This document shows positions 36,259 to 47,485 of a stretch of DNA of 64,000 bases, piece by piece. Every line of letters begins with the position of its first letter. Position 1 is the first letter of the stretch. The notes beneath the pieces are model-generated. The model saw only the letters and a program-made list of their open reading frames with translations, made no database searches and had not been told where the DNA came from. This stretch comes from Chitinophaga varians (lineage in GTDB: Bacteria > Bacteroidota > Bacteroidia > Chitinophagales > Chitinophagaceae). The position numbers and the translations under genes were made by a program. The stretch is from the NCBI RefSeq assembly GCF_014529945.1, contig NZ_JACVFB010000002.1, positions 1 to 64,000 on the forward strand, in the 5' to 3' direction.

Positions 36259-36330
36259 TACCACGTACGGGAATCGAACCCGTGATTCCTCCGTGAAAGG
36301 GAGGCGTCTTAACCCCTTGACCAACGCGGC
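36259..36330 (-). tRNA. tRNA-Glu (UUC), copy 2
   Basis: 72 nt, identical to the copy at 34485-34556 (anticodon loop CTTTCAC, no encoded CCA). The identity continues into the 5' flank (CGTTTTGGGATTGCAAA, with small changes before it) and a few bases on the 3' side. Confidence 0.95.
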
Positions 36331-36347
36331 GTATCGTTTTGGGATTG

Positions 36348-36377
36348 CAAAAGTACACTATTGTTTTATATTTCCAA
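36348..36377 (-). promoter_or_regulatory. Promoter of tRNA-Glu copy 2
   Basis: Minus-strand TTG (36375-36377) and TACTTTTG (36348-36355) with the ideal 19-bp spacing, 17 bp before the tRNA. Confidence 0.8.
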
Positions 36378-36470
36378 AAAAAATTTTGATAACTCAAATT
36401 TATATTGATTAATAAACGCATTGATTGTAAATTCGCCTTCGATTTTTTCATACTCAAATCACGACAAAAA

Positions 36471-37487
36471 ATGGGAACTACTCTCAAAATTGGTATTAAT
36501 GGATTCGGCCGCATTGGCCGGTTGGTATACCGCCAGATTTACAAAATGCCCGGCATTGATGTGGTAGCTATCAATGACCTTACCAGCCCAACCGTGCTGG
36601 CGCATTTGCTGAAATATGATTCAGCGCAGGGTAGGTTTGATGCAGAAGTTAAACATTCCGAGAACGCAATTAATGTGAACGGCGAAGATGTGAAGATATA
36701 TGCACAAAGAGACCCGTCTCAAATTCCCTGGAAAGAGCACGATATCGACGTAGTGATCGAGTGCACCGGCTTCTTTACTGATAAAGACAAAGCTGCTGCG
36801 CACATCACCGCTGGTGCAAAACGTGTTGTAATTTCCGCTCCTGCTACCGGTGATCTGAAAACGATCGTTTTCAACGTAAACCACGAACTGCTGGATGGTA
36901 GCGAAACAGTTATCTCCTGCGCTTCCTGCACCACCAACTGCCTGGCTCCAATGGCCAAAGTTCTGCAGGACAAATACGGTATCGTTACCGGTCTGATGAC
37001 AACCATTCACGCTTACACCAACGACCAGAACACCCTCGATGCACCGCATCCGAAAGGTGACCTGCGCCGTGCCCGTGCTGCTGCTGCCAACATCGTTCCT
37101 AACAGCACCGGCGCCGCAAAAGCAATCGGCCTGGTTCTGCCTGAACTGAAAGGTAAACTGGACGGTAACGCTCAGCGTGTACCAACCATCACCGGTTCCC
37201 TCACTGAACTGACTACCATCCTCAGCAAAAAAGTAACAGCAGAAGAAGTGAATGCAGCGATGAAAGCAGCTTCCAACGAATCCTTCGGTTACACTGAAGA
37301 TGAAATCGTAAGCTCCGACATCATCGGTATCCACTACGGTTCCCTGTTCGACGCTACCCAGACTAAAGTAATGACCGTTGGTGATCACCAAATGGTTAAA
37401 ACCGTGTCCTGGTACGACAACGAAATGAGCTACGTATCTCAGCTGGTTCGTACTGTGAAGTACTTCGCCGGCCTGATCAGCAAATAA
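36471..37487 (+). CDS. gapA: Glyceraldehyde-3-phosphate dehydrogenase, type I
   Basis: 338 aa. Glycolytic oxidation of glyceraldehyde-3-phosphate with NAD+. Rossmann motif INGFGRIGR at residue 6, catalytic Cys in [12 protein letters not shown] near 152, and the paired His in [17 protein letters not shown] at the C-terminus. The ATG at 36471 matches the family start; the longer frame from 36405 adds 22 residues without homology. Its codon choice is strongly biased (GGT, AAC, CTG), as expected for an abundant protein. A terminator follows, then pgk. Confidence 0.97.
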   Translation: MGTTLKIGINGFGRIGRLVYRQIYKMPGIDVVAINDLTSPTVLAHLLKYDSAQGRFDAEVKHSENAINVNGEDVKIYAQRDPSQIPWKEHDIDVVIECTGFFTDKDKAAAHITAGAKRVVISAPATGDLKTIVFNVNHELLDGSETVISCASCTTNCLAPMAKVLQDKYGIVTGLMTTIHAYTNDQNTLDAPHPKGDLRRARAAAANIVPNSTGAAKAIGLVLPELKGKLDGNAQRVPTITGSLTELTTILSKKVTAEEVNAAMKAASNESFGYTEDEIVSSDIIGIHYGSLFDATQTKVMTVGDHQMVKTVSWYDNEMSYVSQLVRTVKYFAGLISK

Positions 37488-37493
37488 TCAGAT

Positions 37494-37528
37494 CGTATTC
37501 CCGGCAGTCAATGCCGGGATACTTTTTA
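37494..37528 (+). terminator. Intrinsic terminator of gapA
   Basis: Stem GTATTCCCGGCA / TGCCGGGATAC with a 5-nt loop and TTTTT. It implies gapA and pgk are not simply one transcript; the 37529-37650 spacer would then carry the pgk promoter. Confidence 0.85.
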
Positions 37529-37650
37529 CATTCCGCGGAACAACTACACCATAGCAGCAGCCAGGCCAGATACATTTGGTTGACACTCGCTTTGTGCTGT
37601 TGGCCCGCGGTTTTTTTTATGGCTAAACCCTTTCTCTTAAATCGCTACAT

Positions 37651-38841
37651 ATGAGCAAATTCTCCGACTATAACTTCAACGGCCGCAAAGCCTTGGTGCG
37701 CGTGGATTTCAACGTTCCACTGAACGATAAATTCGAAATTACCGATGACACCCGTATGCGGGCTGCCGTTCCCACCATCAAAAAAATCCTCAAAGATGGC
37801 GGGGCTGTCATCCTCATGTCCCACCTCGGTCGCCCGAAAGATGGTCCTACTGATAAATACTCTTTAAGACATCTCATTTACCACCTCATCTCCCTGCTGG
37901 GCGGTACTACCGTAAAATTTGCGGAAGACTGCGTAGGCCCTGTAGCTGAAAAAGCCGCTGCCGACCTGCAAATGGGTGAAGTCCTGCTGCTGGAAAACCT
38001 GCGCTTCCACAAAGCAGAAGAGAAAGGCGACGCTTCTTTCGCGGAACAACTGGCTAAACTGGGCAACGTTTATGTAAACGACGCTTTCGGTACCGCTCAC
38101 CGCGCACACGCCTCCACCGCTGTCATCGCTCAGTTCTTCGCTAAACCGGACCGCATGTTCGGCCTCCTCATGGAAGCAGAAGTAACCAACGCGGAGAAAG
38201 TACTGAACAACGCTACAGCCCCTTTCACCGCTATCCTCGGTGGCGCTAAGGTGAGCGACAAAATCCTGATCATCGAAACACTGATGGACCGCGCCAACAA
38301 CATCATCATCGGCGGTGGCATGGCTTATACCTTCCTGAAAGCTCAAGGCAAGGAAATAGGTAACTCCCTCTGTGAAAATGATAAACTGGACCTCGCCAAC
38401 GAACTGCTGGAAAAAGCACATACCAAAAATGTGAAACTGATCCTGCCCGTTGATTCTGTAGCGGCAGATAAATTTGCTGCTGACGCAGCTACGCAGGTGG
38501 TATCGAACGATAACATCCCTGCCGGATGGATGGGCCTCGATATCGGACCCGCTTCTGTAGCCCTCTTCAGCGAAACTATCCAGGCTTCAAAAACCATCCT
38601 GTGGAACGGTCCCATGGGCGTTTTTGAAATGGAAGCATTCCAGAAAGGTACTAAAGGTGTTGCGGACGCTATCGTTACCTCCACTGCCAATGGCGCGTTC
38701 TCTCTCGTTGGCGGCGGCGACTCTGTAGCGGCGGTTAACCAGTTCGGTCTGGCCGACAAAGTTAGCTACGTGTCTACCGGTGGCGGCGCTATGCTCGAAT
38801 TCTTTGAAGGCAAAGTACTGCCCGGTATCGCAGCCATCTGA
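37651..38841 (+). CDS. pgk: Phosphoglycerate kinase
   Basis: 396 aa, complete. Converts 1,3-bisphosphoglycerate and ADP to 3-phosphoglycerate and [11 protein letters not shown] and SHLGRPK at the N-terminus bind 3-phosphoglycerate; LGGAKVSDK, the ATP site GPMGVFE near residue 320 and GGGDSVAA close the fold. It follows gapA, the usual glycolytic pairing, with a terminator and its own ~120-bp leader between them. Confidence 0.97.
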   Translation: MSKFSDYNFNGRKALVRVDFNVPLNDKFEITDDTRMRAAVPTIKKILKDGGAVILMSHLGRPKDGPTDKYSLRHLIYHLISLLGGTTVKFAEDCVGPVAEKAAADLQMGEVLLLENLRFHKAEEKGDASFAEQLAKLGNVYVNDAFGTAHRAHASTAVIAQFFAKPDRMFGLLMEAEVTNAEKVLNNATAPFTAILGGAKVSDKILIIETLMDRANNIIIGGGMAYTFLKAQGKEIGNSLCENDKLDLANELLEKAHTKNVKLILPVDSVAADKFAADAATQVVSNDNIPAGWMGLDIGPASVALFSETIQASKTILWNGPMGVFEMEAFQKGTKGVADAIVTSTANGAFSLVGGGDSVAAVNQFGLADKVSYVSTGGGAMLEFFEGKVLPGIAAI

Positions 38842-38869
38842 TTGTAACCATCATCACACATAACAGTAT

Positions 38870-38913
38870 TACGGATTTGCAGGGAAAAGAATAGGTGTAC
38901 CTGCAAATCCGTA
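38870..38913 (+). terminator. Hairpin after pgk, probable terminator
   Basis: Perfect 14-bp arms TACGGATTTGCAGG / CCTGCAAATCCGTA with a 16-nt loop. The following T-run is interrupted (TTTACTTTTAC), so termination may be partial and the antiporter gene could be reached. Confidence 0.65.
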
Positions 38914-38934
38914 TTTACTTTTACAATTCACCTT

Positions 38935-40353
38935 ATGAAAAAACGCCTCCTCCTCTACCCTGCTATCATTGGCGTGTTCGGGGTTTTGATATGGGTCATC
39001 CTCGAACAGGGAAGACTGCTGCCGGTAAAACAGGCGGCGCCCGTTGCCGCTGCTGCCACTACGGCGCCACACGCCGCTGCTACCAGCGACTGGTGGCAAT
39101 ACCTCGACAACCTGAAACATCCGTTGAGCCTGCTCTTGCTGCAGATCATCGTGATCATGCTGGTAGCCCGCCTGTTTGGTATACTGGCCAATAAAATAAA
39201 GCAGCCGGCCGTGGTGGGAGAAATCATAGCAGGTGTATTGTTAGGCCCTTCCCTGCTGGGATGGACCCTGCCCTCCTTTTCGGCTTTCCTCTTCCCGGTA
39301 GAGTCTCTGAAGACGCTCCAGTTCCTTAGTCAGATAGGCCTCGCCTTCTTTATGTTTATCGTAGGGATGGAGCTCGATATCAGCAAAATCCGGAACAAAG
39401 CGCACGATGCTGTGATGATCAGCCACGCCAGCATCATCGTGCCCTTTTTTCTGGGCGTATGGCTGGCTTATTATCTCTTCACCGACTTTGCGCCGGCAGG
39501 TGTCAGCTTTCTCGCTTTTGCCCTGTTTATGGGCATCGCCATGAGTATTACGGCTTTTCCGGTACTGGCGCGTATTGTACAGGAAAGGAAACTCACCGGC
39601 ACCCCCTTAGGCACCATGGCTATTACCTGCGCCGCCGCCGATGATGTAACAGCCTGGTGTATCCTGGCCGTGGTAGTAGCTATTGTAAAAGCAGGAGGAC
39701 TGGTCAGTGCGCTGATTACGATTGTACTGTCCGTCGTTTTTGTGACGATCATGCTCAGTATGGTAAGGCCCTGGCTGGCCCGCACGGTGAACCGGCATCT
39801 CGCTCGCGGACGCGAAAAAGCGGCTATTTCAGCCGTTTTCCTGACGTTGCTGCTCTCTGCCCTTGCCGCGGAAGTCATCGGCATACACGCGCTCTTTGGT
39901 GCCTTCCTCGCCGGGGTAATTATGCCACAGGAATCCAATATCAAACAACTGCTGACGGATAAACTGGAAGATGTCAGCGTGATGTTGCTGTTACCGATAT
40001 TTTTTGTGTTTACCGGCCTGCGCACACAAATTGGTCTGCTGAATGAAACCCATCTGTGGGCCATATGCGGTATGATCATGCTGGTAGCGGTGGCTGGCAA
40101 ATTTGGCGGCAGCGCCCTGACAGCCCGGCTCATGGGCCAGTCCTGGCGACAATCTGTTTCCATTGGCGCACTGATGAATACCCGTGGCCTGATGGAGCTG
40201 GTCGTGCTCAATATCGGTTATGATCTCGGTATCCTGTCGCCCGGCATCTTTGCCATGATGGTACTGATGGCGCTGGCCACTACCTTTATGACCGGCCCGC
40301 TGCTGGACCTGGTAGCTTTCAGCGAAAGGAAGAAAGGAATGCTGGCTGTGTAA
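38935..40353 (+). CDS. Cation:proton antiporter (CPA2 / Kef-type)
   Basis: 472 aa, about 13 membrane segments. After one N-terminal helix and an Ala-rich loop comes the antiporter core: VVGEIIAGVLLGPSLLG, FFMFIVGMELD (the CPA2 signature near residue 145), ITAFPVLARI, AAADDVTAWC with the ion-binding Asp pair, and MNTRGLMELVVLNIG. There is no C-terminal RCK/TrkA-N domain, unlike KefB/C. It exchanges Na+ or K+ for H+ at the inner membrane; which cation cannot be read. Confidence 0.9.
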   Translation: MKKRLLLYPAIIGVFGVLIWVILEQGRLLPVKQAAPVAAAATTAPHAAATSDWWQYLDNLKHPLSLLLLQIIVIMLVARLFGILANKIKQPAVVGEIIAGVLLGPSLLGWTLPSFSAFLFPVESLKTLQFLSQIGLAFFMFIVGMELDISKIRNKAHDAVMISHASIIVPFFLGVWLAYYLFTDFAPAGVSFLAFALFMGIAMSITAFPVLARIVQERKLTGTPLGTMAITCAAADDVTAWCILAVVVAIVKAGGLVSALITIVLSVVFVTIMLSMVRPWLARTVNRHLARGREKAAISAVFLTLLLSALAAEVIGIHALFGAFLAGVIMPQESNIKQLLTDKLEDVSVMLLLPIFFVFTGLRTQIGLLNETHLWAICGMIMLVAVAGKFGGSALTARLMGQSWRQSVSIGALMNTRGLMELVVLNIGYDLGILSPGIFAMMVLMALATTFMTGPLLDLVAFSERKKGMLAV

Positions 40354-40449
40354 AACATATAGGCGTTGCCGTAATGAAACCGCCGGCGCGAGCCATTTTC
40401 AATGTAATAACGCTGTCGGATATACGGCATCCCACACAAAAGAAGTCTA

Positions 40450-40490
40450 TAAAAAAACCCGTGCTGGAGATACCAACACGGGTTTTTTAT
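40450..40490. terminator. Bidirectional terminator
   Basis: Stem AAAAAACCCGTG / CACGGGTTTTTT with a 13-nt loop, A-run on one side and T-run on the other, between the convergent antiporter and transglycosylase genes. Confidence 0.9.
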
Positions 40491-40508
40491 TTTCTTTTAT
40501 GAAGATGA

Positions 40509-41777
40509 CTACTTCTTGCGGGTAGACTTCTTTTTAGTCGTATGTTTTTTGGCAGCGGTATGTTTTTTCGTGCTGCTGTGTTTTTTGCTGCTGGCGGTAG
40601 TCGCTTTTTTGGCCGTTGTGGCTTTCTCAGCAGGCATTTTAGCCGGAGGCGGGAATTTGGATTTATCCACACCTACCGCTTTATCGTCCAGTGTCATTTG
40701 TACAGACTCTTTCAGCATCTCGTCTCTTTCAGCCATGAACAGCTTCATTTTTTCTTTCGGGATGCGCAGGTCGTAGTTATTTTCAGCGCTGGCCATCGCT
40801 TTGGCAAAACCCGGATTATAACGGTCCAGTTCTGCTACAGGCATGTCCAGTTTTTTGGCGATAGCCTCGAGGCGGTATTTACCGGTAACGTTGATTTCCA
40901 CACTGCTGTAGATTTCATCTTCTGTCAGCGGACCTCTTGACACTGCAGCGGCAGCAGCAGGAGCGCTGGTATTGTCCGCTACAGGCATGCCGGGTTCGTC
41001 ACTCACACCGAAGAAGTTGTTGAATCGATCGAGGATATAACCGGTAGCAATAAATTTGTAAACGTGGTTACGGGATTCTGCGGGCAGGAAATACTGCATA
41101 CCCCAGAAATCTTCCCGACCGCTGGCCTTCATAGCACGCAATACGCCGCCAGGGCCACAGTTGTAAGCTGCTACTACCAGCAACCAGTCATCAAACTGTT
41201 CATACAGCTTGTTCAGGTACTGGGCGGCAGCCAGGGTGGATTTGTAGAAATCTTTACGTTCATCCACTTTTTTACCCACGCTCAGGCCGAAGATGCGGGC
41301 GGTACCGGCCATAAACTGCCAGGCGCCAACGGCTCCTACTCTGGAACGTGCATTGGTATTAAAGCTGGATTCAATAACAGCGAGATATTTCATCTCCTCC
41401 GGGATACCATGCTCACGGAAGATTTTTTCCACCATGGAGAAATAAGGCTGACCTCTTTCGACCATGGTTTGCAGATGCTGACTGTACCGGGTAGCGTAGT
41501 TATTTACATAACCGGCCACCAGGTTGTTATTGATCTGTTCGTATACTTTAGCGCTGCGAATGTTATTAGGCAGGCTCTGGGCAGCTTTTCTTACTGCCAT
41601 AGTGGTGGGAGAAGGCGCTACAGAGTCTTTCGGCAAATGTACTTTGCGGAATTTCACTGTAGTGTCGGGCGAGACCAATGATAACGCCGTCTCTTTAGGT
41701 ACACTGTTGCTACCCATTACTTCAACACTTCCCAAACTCAATGCTGGCAACAGCAATAGTAAAAAGATTTTTCTCAT
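40509..41777 (-). CDS. MltD-like lytic transglycosylase with LysM-like region
   Basis: 422 aa. A signal peptide (MRKIFLLLLLPALSLG) leads to an SLT domain at about 110-270: catalytic Glu in LAVIESSFN near 148, GAVGAWQFMAGTAR and AAYNCGPGGV. A LysM-like fold follows (KYRLEAIAKKLDMPVAELDRYNP in two blocks), and the last 45 residues are a Lys/Thr/Ala repeat tail (TAAKKHTTKKK type). It cleaves glycan strands of peptidoglycan, making anhydro-muropeptides, in the periplasm. The ATG at 41777 begins the signal; the longer frame starts with TTG. It is 10 bp after gatA. Confidence 0.9.
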   Translation of the reverse strand: MRKIFLLLLLPALSLGSVEVMGSNSVPKETALSLVSPDTTVKFRKVHLPKDSVAPSPTTMAVRKAAQSLPNNIRSAKVYEQINNNLVAGYVNNYATRYSQHLQTMVERGQPYFSMVEKIFREHGIPEEMKYLAVIESSFNTNARSRVGAVGAWQFMAGTARIFGLSVGKKVDERKDFYKSTLAAAQYLNKLYEQFDDWLLVVAAYNCGPGGVLRAMKASGREDFWGMQYFLPAESRNHVYKFIATGYILDRFNNFFGVSDEPGMPVADNTSAPAAAAAVSRGPLTEDEIYSSVEINVTGKYRLEAIAKKLDMPVAELDRYNPGFAKAMASAENNYDLRIPKEKMKLFMAERDEMLKESVQMTLDDKAVGVDKSKFPPPAKMPAEKATTAKKATTASSKKHSSTKKHTAAKKHTTKKKSTRKK

Positions 41778-41787
41778 ACAATTTATT

Positions 41788-43233
41788 TTAAACAATCGAT
41801 GCCCTGTCAGTTGCCATCAGTTGATGGGCAATTTGTAACAAGGCCGCTTCGTCAAACTTCTTTGTGATGATCTGTACACCGTATGGCATTCCGTTTGAAT
41901 GCCGGCCCAATGGCACTGAAATGGCCGGGACCCCTGCCAGATTAGCCAGTACCGTGTAAATATCTGCCAGGTACATGGCAATTGGATCTTCTGTTTTCTC
42001 TCCTAGTTTAAAGGCTGTCGACGGCACCGTTGGCATTAAAATGGCGTCGAATTCTTCCAGTATCTCGTTCAGCTTATCTGTAACTAATCTCCTGACCTGT
42101 TGTGCTTTGGTGTAATAAGCGTCGTAATATCCTGCGCTCAGCACAAAAGTCCCGAGTAATATACGACGTTTTACTTCTTTACCAAACCCTTCTGATCTGT
42201 TTTTTTTGTAAAAATCGATCAAATCAAGGTTTTTCTCATTCGTCCGGTGCCCGAATCTGACCCCGTCATAACGCGACAGGTTGGAGGATGCTTCTGCTGT
42301 TGTCAGCACATAATAGGTAGGGACCACATAATCCAGGTAATCAAAACCTTTACCGGTAACGGTATGTCCTTCATCTACCAGGCTTTCAAAGAGGTCTATA
42401 TAGCTATCCTTCATTTCAGCATCCAATCCTTCATGGTACTGGGCATCTCTTAAATACGCAAATCTGTAACTTTTATTGTGTGACAGGTTTTGCTGGTAAT
42501 CAGGGACTTCCCGCTGGGCTGCTGTACTATCAAACTCATCCGGTCCTGCGATCACCTGCAGAACCGCCGCCACATCCGCAATTACCTTGCCGAAAATGCC
42601 AATCTGATCAAAGGATGAGGCATATGCCAACAGGCCATGACGGGAGATGCGGCCGTAGGTTGGTTTTAAACCGATGATCCCGCAAAAGTCCGCCGGTTGG
42701 CGAACAGAGCCGCCAGTATCACTACCCAGACTAACCAGACAAAGGTCGGCCTGTACAGCTACGGCAGAGCCCCCTGACGAACCACCCGGAACCCGGGTAT
42801 TGTCCAACGCATTCAGCGTGGGGCCATAAGCCGAATTTTCATTGGTAGACCCCATTGCGAATTCATCGCAGTTGAGATTACCAATAATGATGGCATCAGC
42901 GGCCAGCAGCCTTTCAATGGCTGTGGCGGAATAAAGCGAAGTAAACCCTTCCAGAATCCTGGAAGCGGCACCTACATGATGGCCTTTATAGCAGATCACA
43001 TCTTTAATACCTACCACTACTCCTGCCAGTGCGCCTACCGGTTGACCGTTTTTTATCCGTTCATCCAGCTCCTGCGCTCTTGTCAGGGCTTCCTCCTCAT
43101 ATACTTCCAGGAAGGCATTTAAATGTTTTAACTGCGCTATCCGGTCAAGGTACAGACGTACCTGCTCCGTACAGCTTGTACTGCCGGCGTATAATGCTTT
43201 ATGGAAAGAAGTTATACTGCTGAATTCAGTCAA
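41788..43233 (-). CDS. gatA: Glutamyl-tRNA(Gln) amidotransferase subunit A
   Basis: 481 aa. Amidase subunit of GatCAB, which converts Glu-tRNA(Gln) to Gln-tRNA(Gln). The Lys-cisSer-Ser triad is seen in VVGIKDVICY, GGSSGGSAVAV and GSDTGGSVRQPA; TKFDEAAL-type and NLAGVPAISVPLG complete it. The start is TTG at 43233 (MTEFSSITSF): the frame is open to the tatA stop but has no ATG. gatB and gatC are not in the window. It sits between tatA and a transglycosylase. Confidence 0.93.
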   Translation of the reverse strand: MTEFSSITSFHKALYAGSTSCTEQVRLYLDRIAQLKHLNAFLEVYEEEALTRAQELDERIKNGQPVGALAGVVVGIKDVICYKGHHVGAASRILEGFTSLYSATAIERLLAADAIIIGNLNCDEFAMGSTNENSAYGPTLNALDNTRVPGGSSGGSAVAVQADLCLVSLGSDTGGSVRQPADFCGIIGLKPTYGRISRHGLLAYASSFDQIGIFGKVIADVAAVLQVIAGPDEFDSTAAQREVPDYQQNLSHNKSYRFAYLRDAQYHEGLDAEMKDSYIDLFESLVDEGHTVTGKGFDYLDYVVPTYYVLTTAEASSNLSRYDGVRFGHRTNEKNLDLIDFYKKNRSEGFGKEVKRRILLGTFVLSAGYYDAYYTKAQQVRRLVTDKLNEILEEFDAILMPTVPSTAFKLGEKTEDPIAMYLADIYTVLANLAGVPAISVPLGRHSNGMPYGVQIITKKFDEAALLQIAHQLMATDRASIV

Positions 43234-43284
43234 AGCTAAATCAGTTAAAATATTAAAATCAGGAACAGTATGTGCTACGCCAGA

Positions 43285-43548
43285 TTATGCGTTGTGTTGA
43301 GCATCAGTTGGCTTCGTGTCGGTAGTAGCAGGTTGTACAGGTTTTTCCCGCATACCTTCTTCAATTTCCTGGCGCACATTGTTTTTGGCGTCATTGAACT
43401 CACGGATACCTTTACCTAATCCCCTCATCAGCTCAGGGATTTTCTTGCCACCGAACAGCAGTAATACCACAACGGCAATCAACAGCAGTTCAGACATGCC
43501 AATATCCTGGAGAATCAAAAATGATGGTTTTACAAAAACAGCAGTCAT
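43285..43548 (-). CDS. tatA: Sec-independent translocase protein TatA/E
   Basis: 87 aa. One membrane helix ([17 protein letters not shown]) with the FGGKKIPEL hinge, then an amphipathic helix ([16 protein letters not shown]) and a polar tail. It forms the pore of the twin-arginine pathway, which exports folded proteins. tatC is not in the window. A -7 box lies 39 bp upstream. Confidence 0.93.
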   Translation of the reverse strand: MTAVFVKPSFLILQDIGMSELLLIAVVVLLLFGGKKIPELMRGLGKGIREFNDAKNNVRQEIEEGMREKPVQPATTDTKPTDAQHNA

Positions 43549-43586
43549 CTTCTCAAATGTTTGTTTAAGTTATCTACGATAGTCAA

Positions 43587-43594
43587 CAAAGATA
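43587..43594 (-). promoter_or_regulatory. -7 box for tatA
   Basis: TATCTTTG on the minus strand, an exact -7 octamer, 39 bp before the tatA start. No TTG is found at 19 bp, so the -33 element is weak. The inverted repeat TCCGCTTTT / AAAAGCGGA lies just upstream (about 43604-43641). Confidence 0.5.
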
Positions 43595-43664
43595 GCTTAT
43601 AAAATCCGCTTTTTCACCCGTAGGGGTTGTTAAAAGCGGAGATTTAATAGCATTTTAAGAACAC

Positions 43665-43692
43665 GAAAAAAGCGGAACCATACGGTCCCGCC
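43665..43692 (-). terminator. Intrinsic terminator of rplS
   Basis: On the minus strand GCGGGACC GTAT GGTTCCGC (one mismatch) runs into six T. It closes the rpsP-rimM-trmD-rplS block. Confidence 0.8.
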
Positions 43693-43718
43693 TGTAACTA
43701 ATTTCCCTGTATTTTATA

Positions 43719-44066
43719 CTAAACCCTTTTTTCTTTGATACGGGCTTTCTTACCAGCACGTTCACGCAGGTAATAAAGTTTCGCTCTTCTAACTTTACCT
43801 ACCTTGTTCAACACGATAGCATCGATATGAGGAGAGTAAAGTGGGAACAGTCTTTCCACACCAATACCGTCAGAAATTTTTCTAACAGTGAAAGACGCAG
43901 TAAACCCTGTACCCTGGATTTTCACCACATCACCTTTAAAGGACTGAATCCTTTCTTTATTACCTTCCACGATTTTATAATTGACAGTGACGTTGTCGCC
44001 TGCTTTAAACTTAGGGTACTGTTTTTTAGCTGTCAGTTGTTCGTGAACAAACGAAATTGCGTTCAT
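43719..44066 (-). CDS. rplS: 50S ribosomal protein L19
   Basis: 115 aa. Family marks: [45 protein letters not shown] and [20 protein letters not shown], given here in parts. It lies at the 30S-50S interface. It follows trmD as in most bacteria but also has a promoter of its own at 44089-44119. Confidence 0.97.
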   Translation of the reverse strand: MNAISFVHEQLTAKKQYPKFKAGDNVTVNYKIVEGNKERIQSFKGDVVKIQGTGFTASFTVRKISDGIGVERLFPLYSPHIDAIVLNKVGKVRRAKLYYLRERAGKKARIKEKRV

Positions 44067-44088
44067 CTTTCAAATATTTATGGGAGTG

Positions 44089-44119
44089 CAAAAGTAAAAC
44101 AAGAAATGGCATTTACCAA
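44089..44119 (-). promoter_or_regulatory. Promoter of rplS
   Basis: Minus-strand TTG (44117-44119) and TACTTTTG (44089-44096) are 20 bp apart, 23 bp before the rplS ATG. It allows rplS to be made in excess over trmD and rimM. Confidence 0.75.
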
Positions 44120-44218
44120 ATTAAATCAGGAATAAATGTTGAGATTATCCACCTTTTTTCCGGACTCGCCTGTGGAAAACACAGACATTGCCATTTATGT
44201 CATTTTTAAGTGATTAAT

Positions 44219-44890
44219 TTACAATAAGTCAGGTCTGCGAGCCTGGGTTCTTTCCACCGCCTGCTGATGCCGCCATTCTTCAATTTTTTTATGATCGCCG
44301 CTCAGCAACACGTCCGGTACTTTCCATCCACGGAAGTCTACCGGCCGGGTATACACCGGCGGCGCCAGCAGATTATCCTGGAAGGAGTCAAACAAAGCGC
44401 TGGTTTCATCGTTCAGCACGCCCGGCAGTAACCGCCCGATGGCATCCACGAGCACCGCAGCGCCCAGCTCACCGCCCGACAACACGTAATCGCCGATGGA
44501 GATCTCCCTGGTAATGAAATGGTCGCGGATACGCTGGTCAATGCCTTTGTAGTGACCACACAGCATCAATAAGTTGCCTTTGAGCGACAGCTGGTTGGCC
44601 ATCTGCTGGTTCAGCGTCTCTCCGTCCGGTGTCAGGTAGATGATCTCATCATACTTTACCTTGGCCTGCAACGACTCAATCGCGTTGACGATCGGCTCCA
44701 GCATCATGACCATGCCGGCCCCGCCGCCAAACTGATAATCGTCGACCTGATTGTGCTTCAGATTGGAATAGGCCCTTAACGGGTGTACATGTACTTCCAG
44801 CATCCCCTTCGCCTGTGCCCGCTTCATAATAGAATGGGACAATGGGCTTTCAAGTAGCTCCGGCAGTACTGTAATGATATCTATCCGCAT
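44219..44890 (-). CDS. trmD: tRNA (guanine-N1-)-methyltransferase TrmD
   Basis: 223 aa. Methylates G37 of tRNAs ending in G36, using S-adenosylmethionine. The trefoil-knot SAM site is visible in [15 protein letters not shown] and [24 protein letters not shown] near residue 57 is also conserved. Normal length. Between rimM and rplS in the standard order. Confidence 0.97.
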   Translation of the reverse strand: MRIDIITVLPELLESPLSHSIMKRAQAKGMLEVHVHPLRAYSNLKHNQVDDYQFGGGAGMVMMLEPIVNAIESLQAKVKYDEIIYLTPDGETLNQQMANQLSLKGNLLMLCGHYKGIDQRIRDHFITREISIGDYVLSGGELGAAVLVDAIGRLLPGVLNDETSALFDSFQDNLLAPPVYTRPVDFRGWKVPDVLLSGDHKKIEEWRHQQAVERTQARRPDLL

Positions 44891-44927
44891 AAGTGATATG
44901 ACTTTGGCCGCCCTACGGGTACGGCTG

Positions 44928-45452
44928 CTAAATATTTGTGTATAATTCCACGAGCCCCTCCGGCAGGTCCAGATGCACCACCTGCTTTTTATGGTCTACT
45001 TTCACGAGCGACTGCTCGTTGACCGGCAGCAGGGCTTCCTTCCCGTTGATCTGCACTTTTACCAGCACCTGCATCGGCATTTCGATCACCTCTTCCACTG
45101 TTCCCAGCGGTCCGTGATGGGCATCTTCCACAGCAAAGCCCAGCAGGGCCAGCGGCGAAGAAGAAGCGGTTTGTGCCTTAAAGTCTTCTTCCTGAAGGTA
45201 TATCTGCCCGGGGAGCAACTTTTGCGCTGCCTCCTTGGAGTCGATACCTTCGAGACGGACATATACGTGCTCGGCGTCTTTAACTGTCACCTGTTGCAGG
45301 AAATAAGGGATAAAGCTGTTTTTCCTTTCTTCCAGGAAAATAGCGGTTACGCCTTTGAGGGACGATCTTTTGCCGAGGCTGTGACGCACCAGCAATTCGC
45401 CCTGTAATCCATGCGCAGACACCAGTTTTCCTATACTGAAATAATTATTCAT
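44928..45452 (-). CDS. rimM: Ribosome maturation factor RimM
   Basis: 174 aa. N-terminal RimM barrel starts [19 protein letters not shown]; a PRC-barrel-like C-terminal half ends [20 protein letters not shown]. It helps 16S processing and 30S head assembly by binding S19. It is 37 bp upstream of trmD and follows an internal terminator after rpsP. Confidence 0.94.
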   Translation of the reverse strand: MNNYFSIGKLVSAHGLQGELLVRHSLGKRSSLKGVTAIFLEERKNSFIPYFLQQVTVKDAEHVYVRLEGIDSKEAAQKLLPGQIYLQEEDFKAQTASSSPLALLGFAVEDAHHGPLGTVEEVIEMPMQVLVKVQINGKEALLPVNEQSLVKVDHKKQVVHLDLPEGLVELYTNI

Positions 45453-45479
45453 CGTATTGAGAGAGTCCTGCTATGAAAT

Positions 45480-45519
45480 TAAAAAAGGAAATATTTGCGA
45501 ATGCAAACATTTCCTTTTT
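45480..45519 (-). terminator. Internal terminator between rpsP and rimM
   Basis: On the minus strand GAAAAAGGAAATGTTTGC ATTC GCAAATATTTCCTTTTTT (one mismatch), given in parts, ends in a T-run. It stands 26 bp after rpsP, and no consensus promoter was seen before rimM, so rimM-trmD probably depend on read-through. Confidence 0.8.
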
Positions 45520-45544
45520 CAGGTATTGTTAAAACGTCGCCGTT

Positions 45545-46003
45545 TTATGCTTCTGTACCTTCTCCTTCTGCTGGTGCGGATGGAGCTGCAGGAGTGTCTT
45601 CTACCTTTCTAACGATTGGAGCAGCAACTCTTGCTTTTCTGTGACCGTCACGACGGGCAGAAACTTTCTGTTCGTGTTCAGCTTGCCATTGTGCAAATTT
45701 CTGGTAAGCAGTAGGCTCGTCGAACAGGTTCAGGGTAACACCTCTTAACAGGTGTTTCAAATACAATACACCTTTGAAAGACAGGATCCGTCTAACAGTG
45801 TCGGTAGGCTGAGCGCCTTTCTGCAACCAACGCAATGCTTTTTCAGTATCGATGTTGATAGAAGCCGGAACTGTTAATGGATTGTAAGTACCGATTTTTT
45901 GGATGAATTTACCATCTCTTGGAGCGCGAGCGTCAGCCACTACGATAAAATAGAAAGGCCTCTTCTTAGCGCCATGTCTCTGCAGTCTGATTTTTACTGG
46001 CAT
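45545..46003 (-). CDS. rpsP: 30S ribosomal protein S16
   Basis: 152 aa. The conserved S16 core ([59 protein letters not shown]) fills the first ~80 residues; the rest is a basic then Ala/Glu/Pro-rich tail typical of Bacteroidota, longer than in E. coli (82 aa). It has a consensus promoter at 46057-46086. Confidence 0.97.
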   Translation of the reverse strand: MPVKIRLQRHGAKKRPFYFIVVADARAPRDGKFIQKIGTYNPLTVPASINIDTEKALRWLQKGAQPTDTVRRILSFKGVLYLKHLLRGVTLNLFDEPTAYQKFAQWQAEHEQKVSARRDGHRKARVAAPIVRKVEDTPAAPSAPAEGEGTEA

Positions 46004-46056
46004 AAATAAGTCGAGTTATTTTTTGCGAGTTAGGAAATATTGTTTAATTAGGGATG

Positions 46057-46086
46057 CAAATGTAACTTTCTAATTGGTATTTGCAA
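46057..46086 (-). promoter_or_regulatory. Promoter of rpsP
   Basis: Minus-strand TTG (46084-46086) and TACATTTG (46057-46064) with exactly 19 bp between them, 54 bp before rpsP. Confidence 0.8.
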
Positions 46087-46111
46087 AAAAAAGTTTGCGC
46101 GGCAGCATTTT

Positions 46112-47437
<1,326 letters not shown>

Positions 47438-47485
47438 TGTTGATATTTTAAACGGACAGCAAAATTATTGTTTTCGGGTGAGAAT

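Noticed and set aside
34485..36330. Integrated element with att sites at the tRNA-Glu genes
   Set aside because: No integrase or other mobile-element gene lies between or next to the tRNAs, and both tRNAs are whole with their own promoter and terminator. Kept only as a duplication.
37575..37582. TACATTTG as the pgk promoter
   Set aside because: The octamer fits the -7 box, but no TTG lies 18-21 bp upstream.
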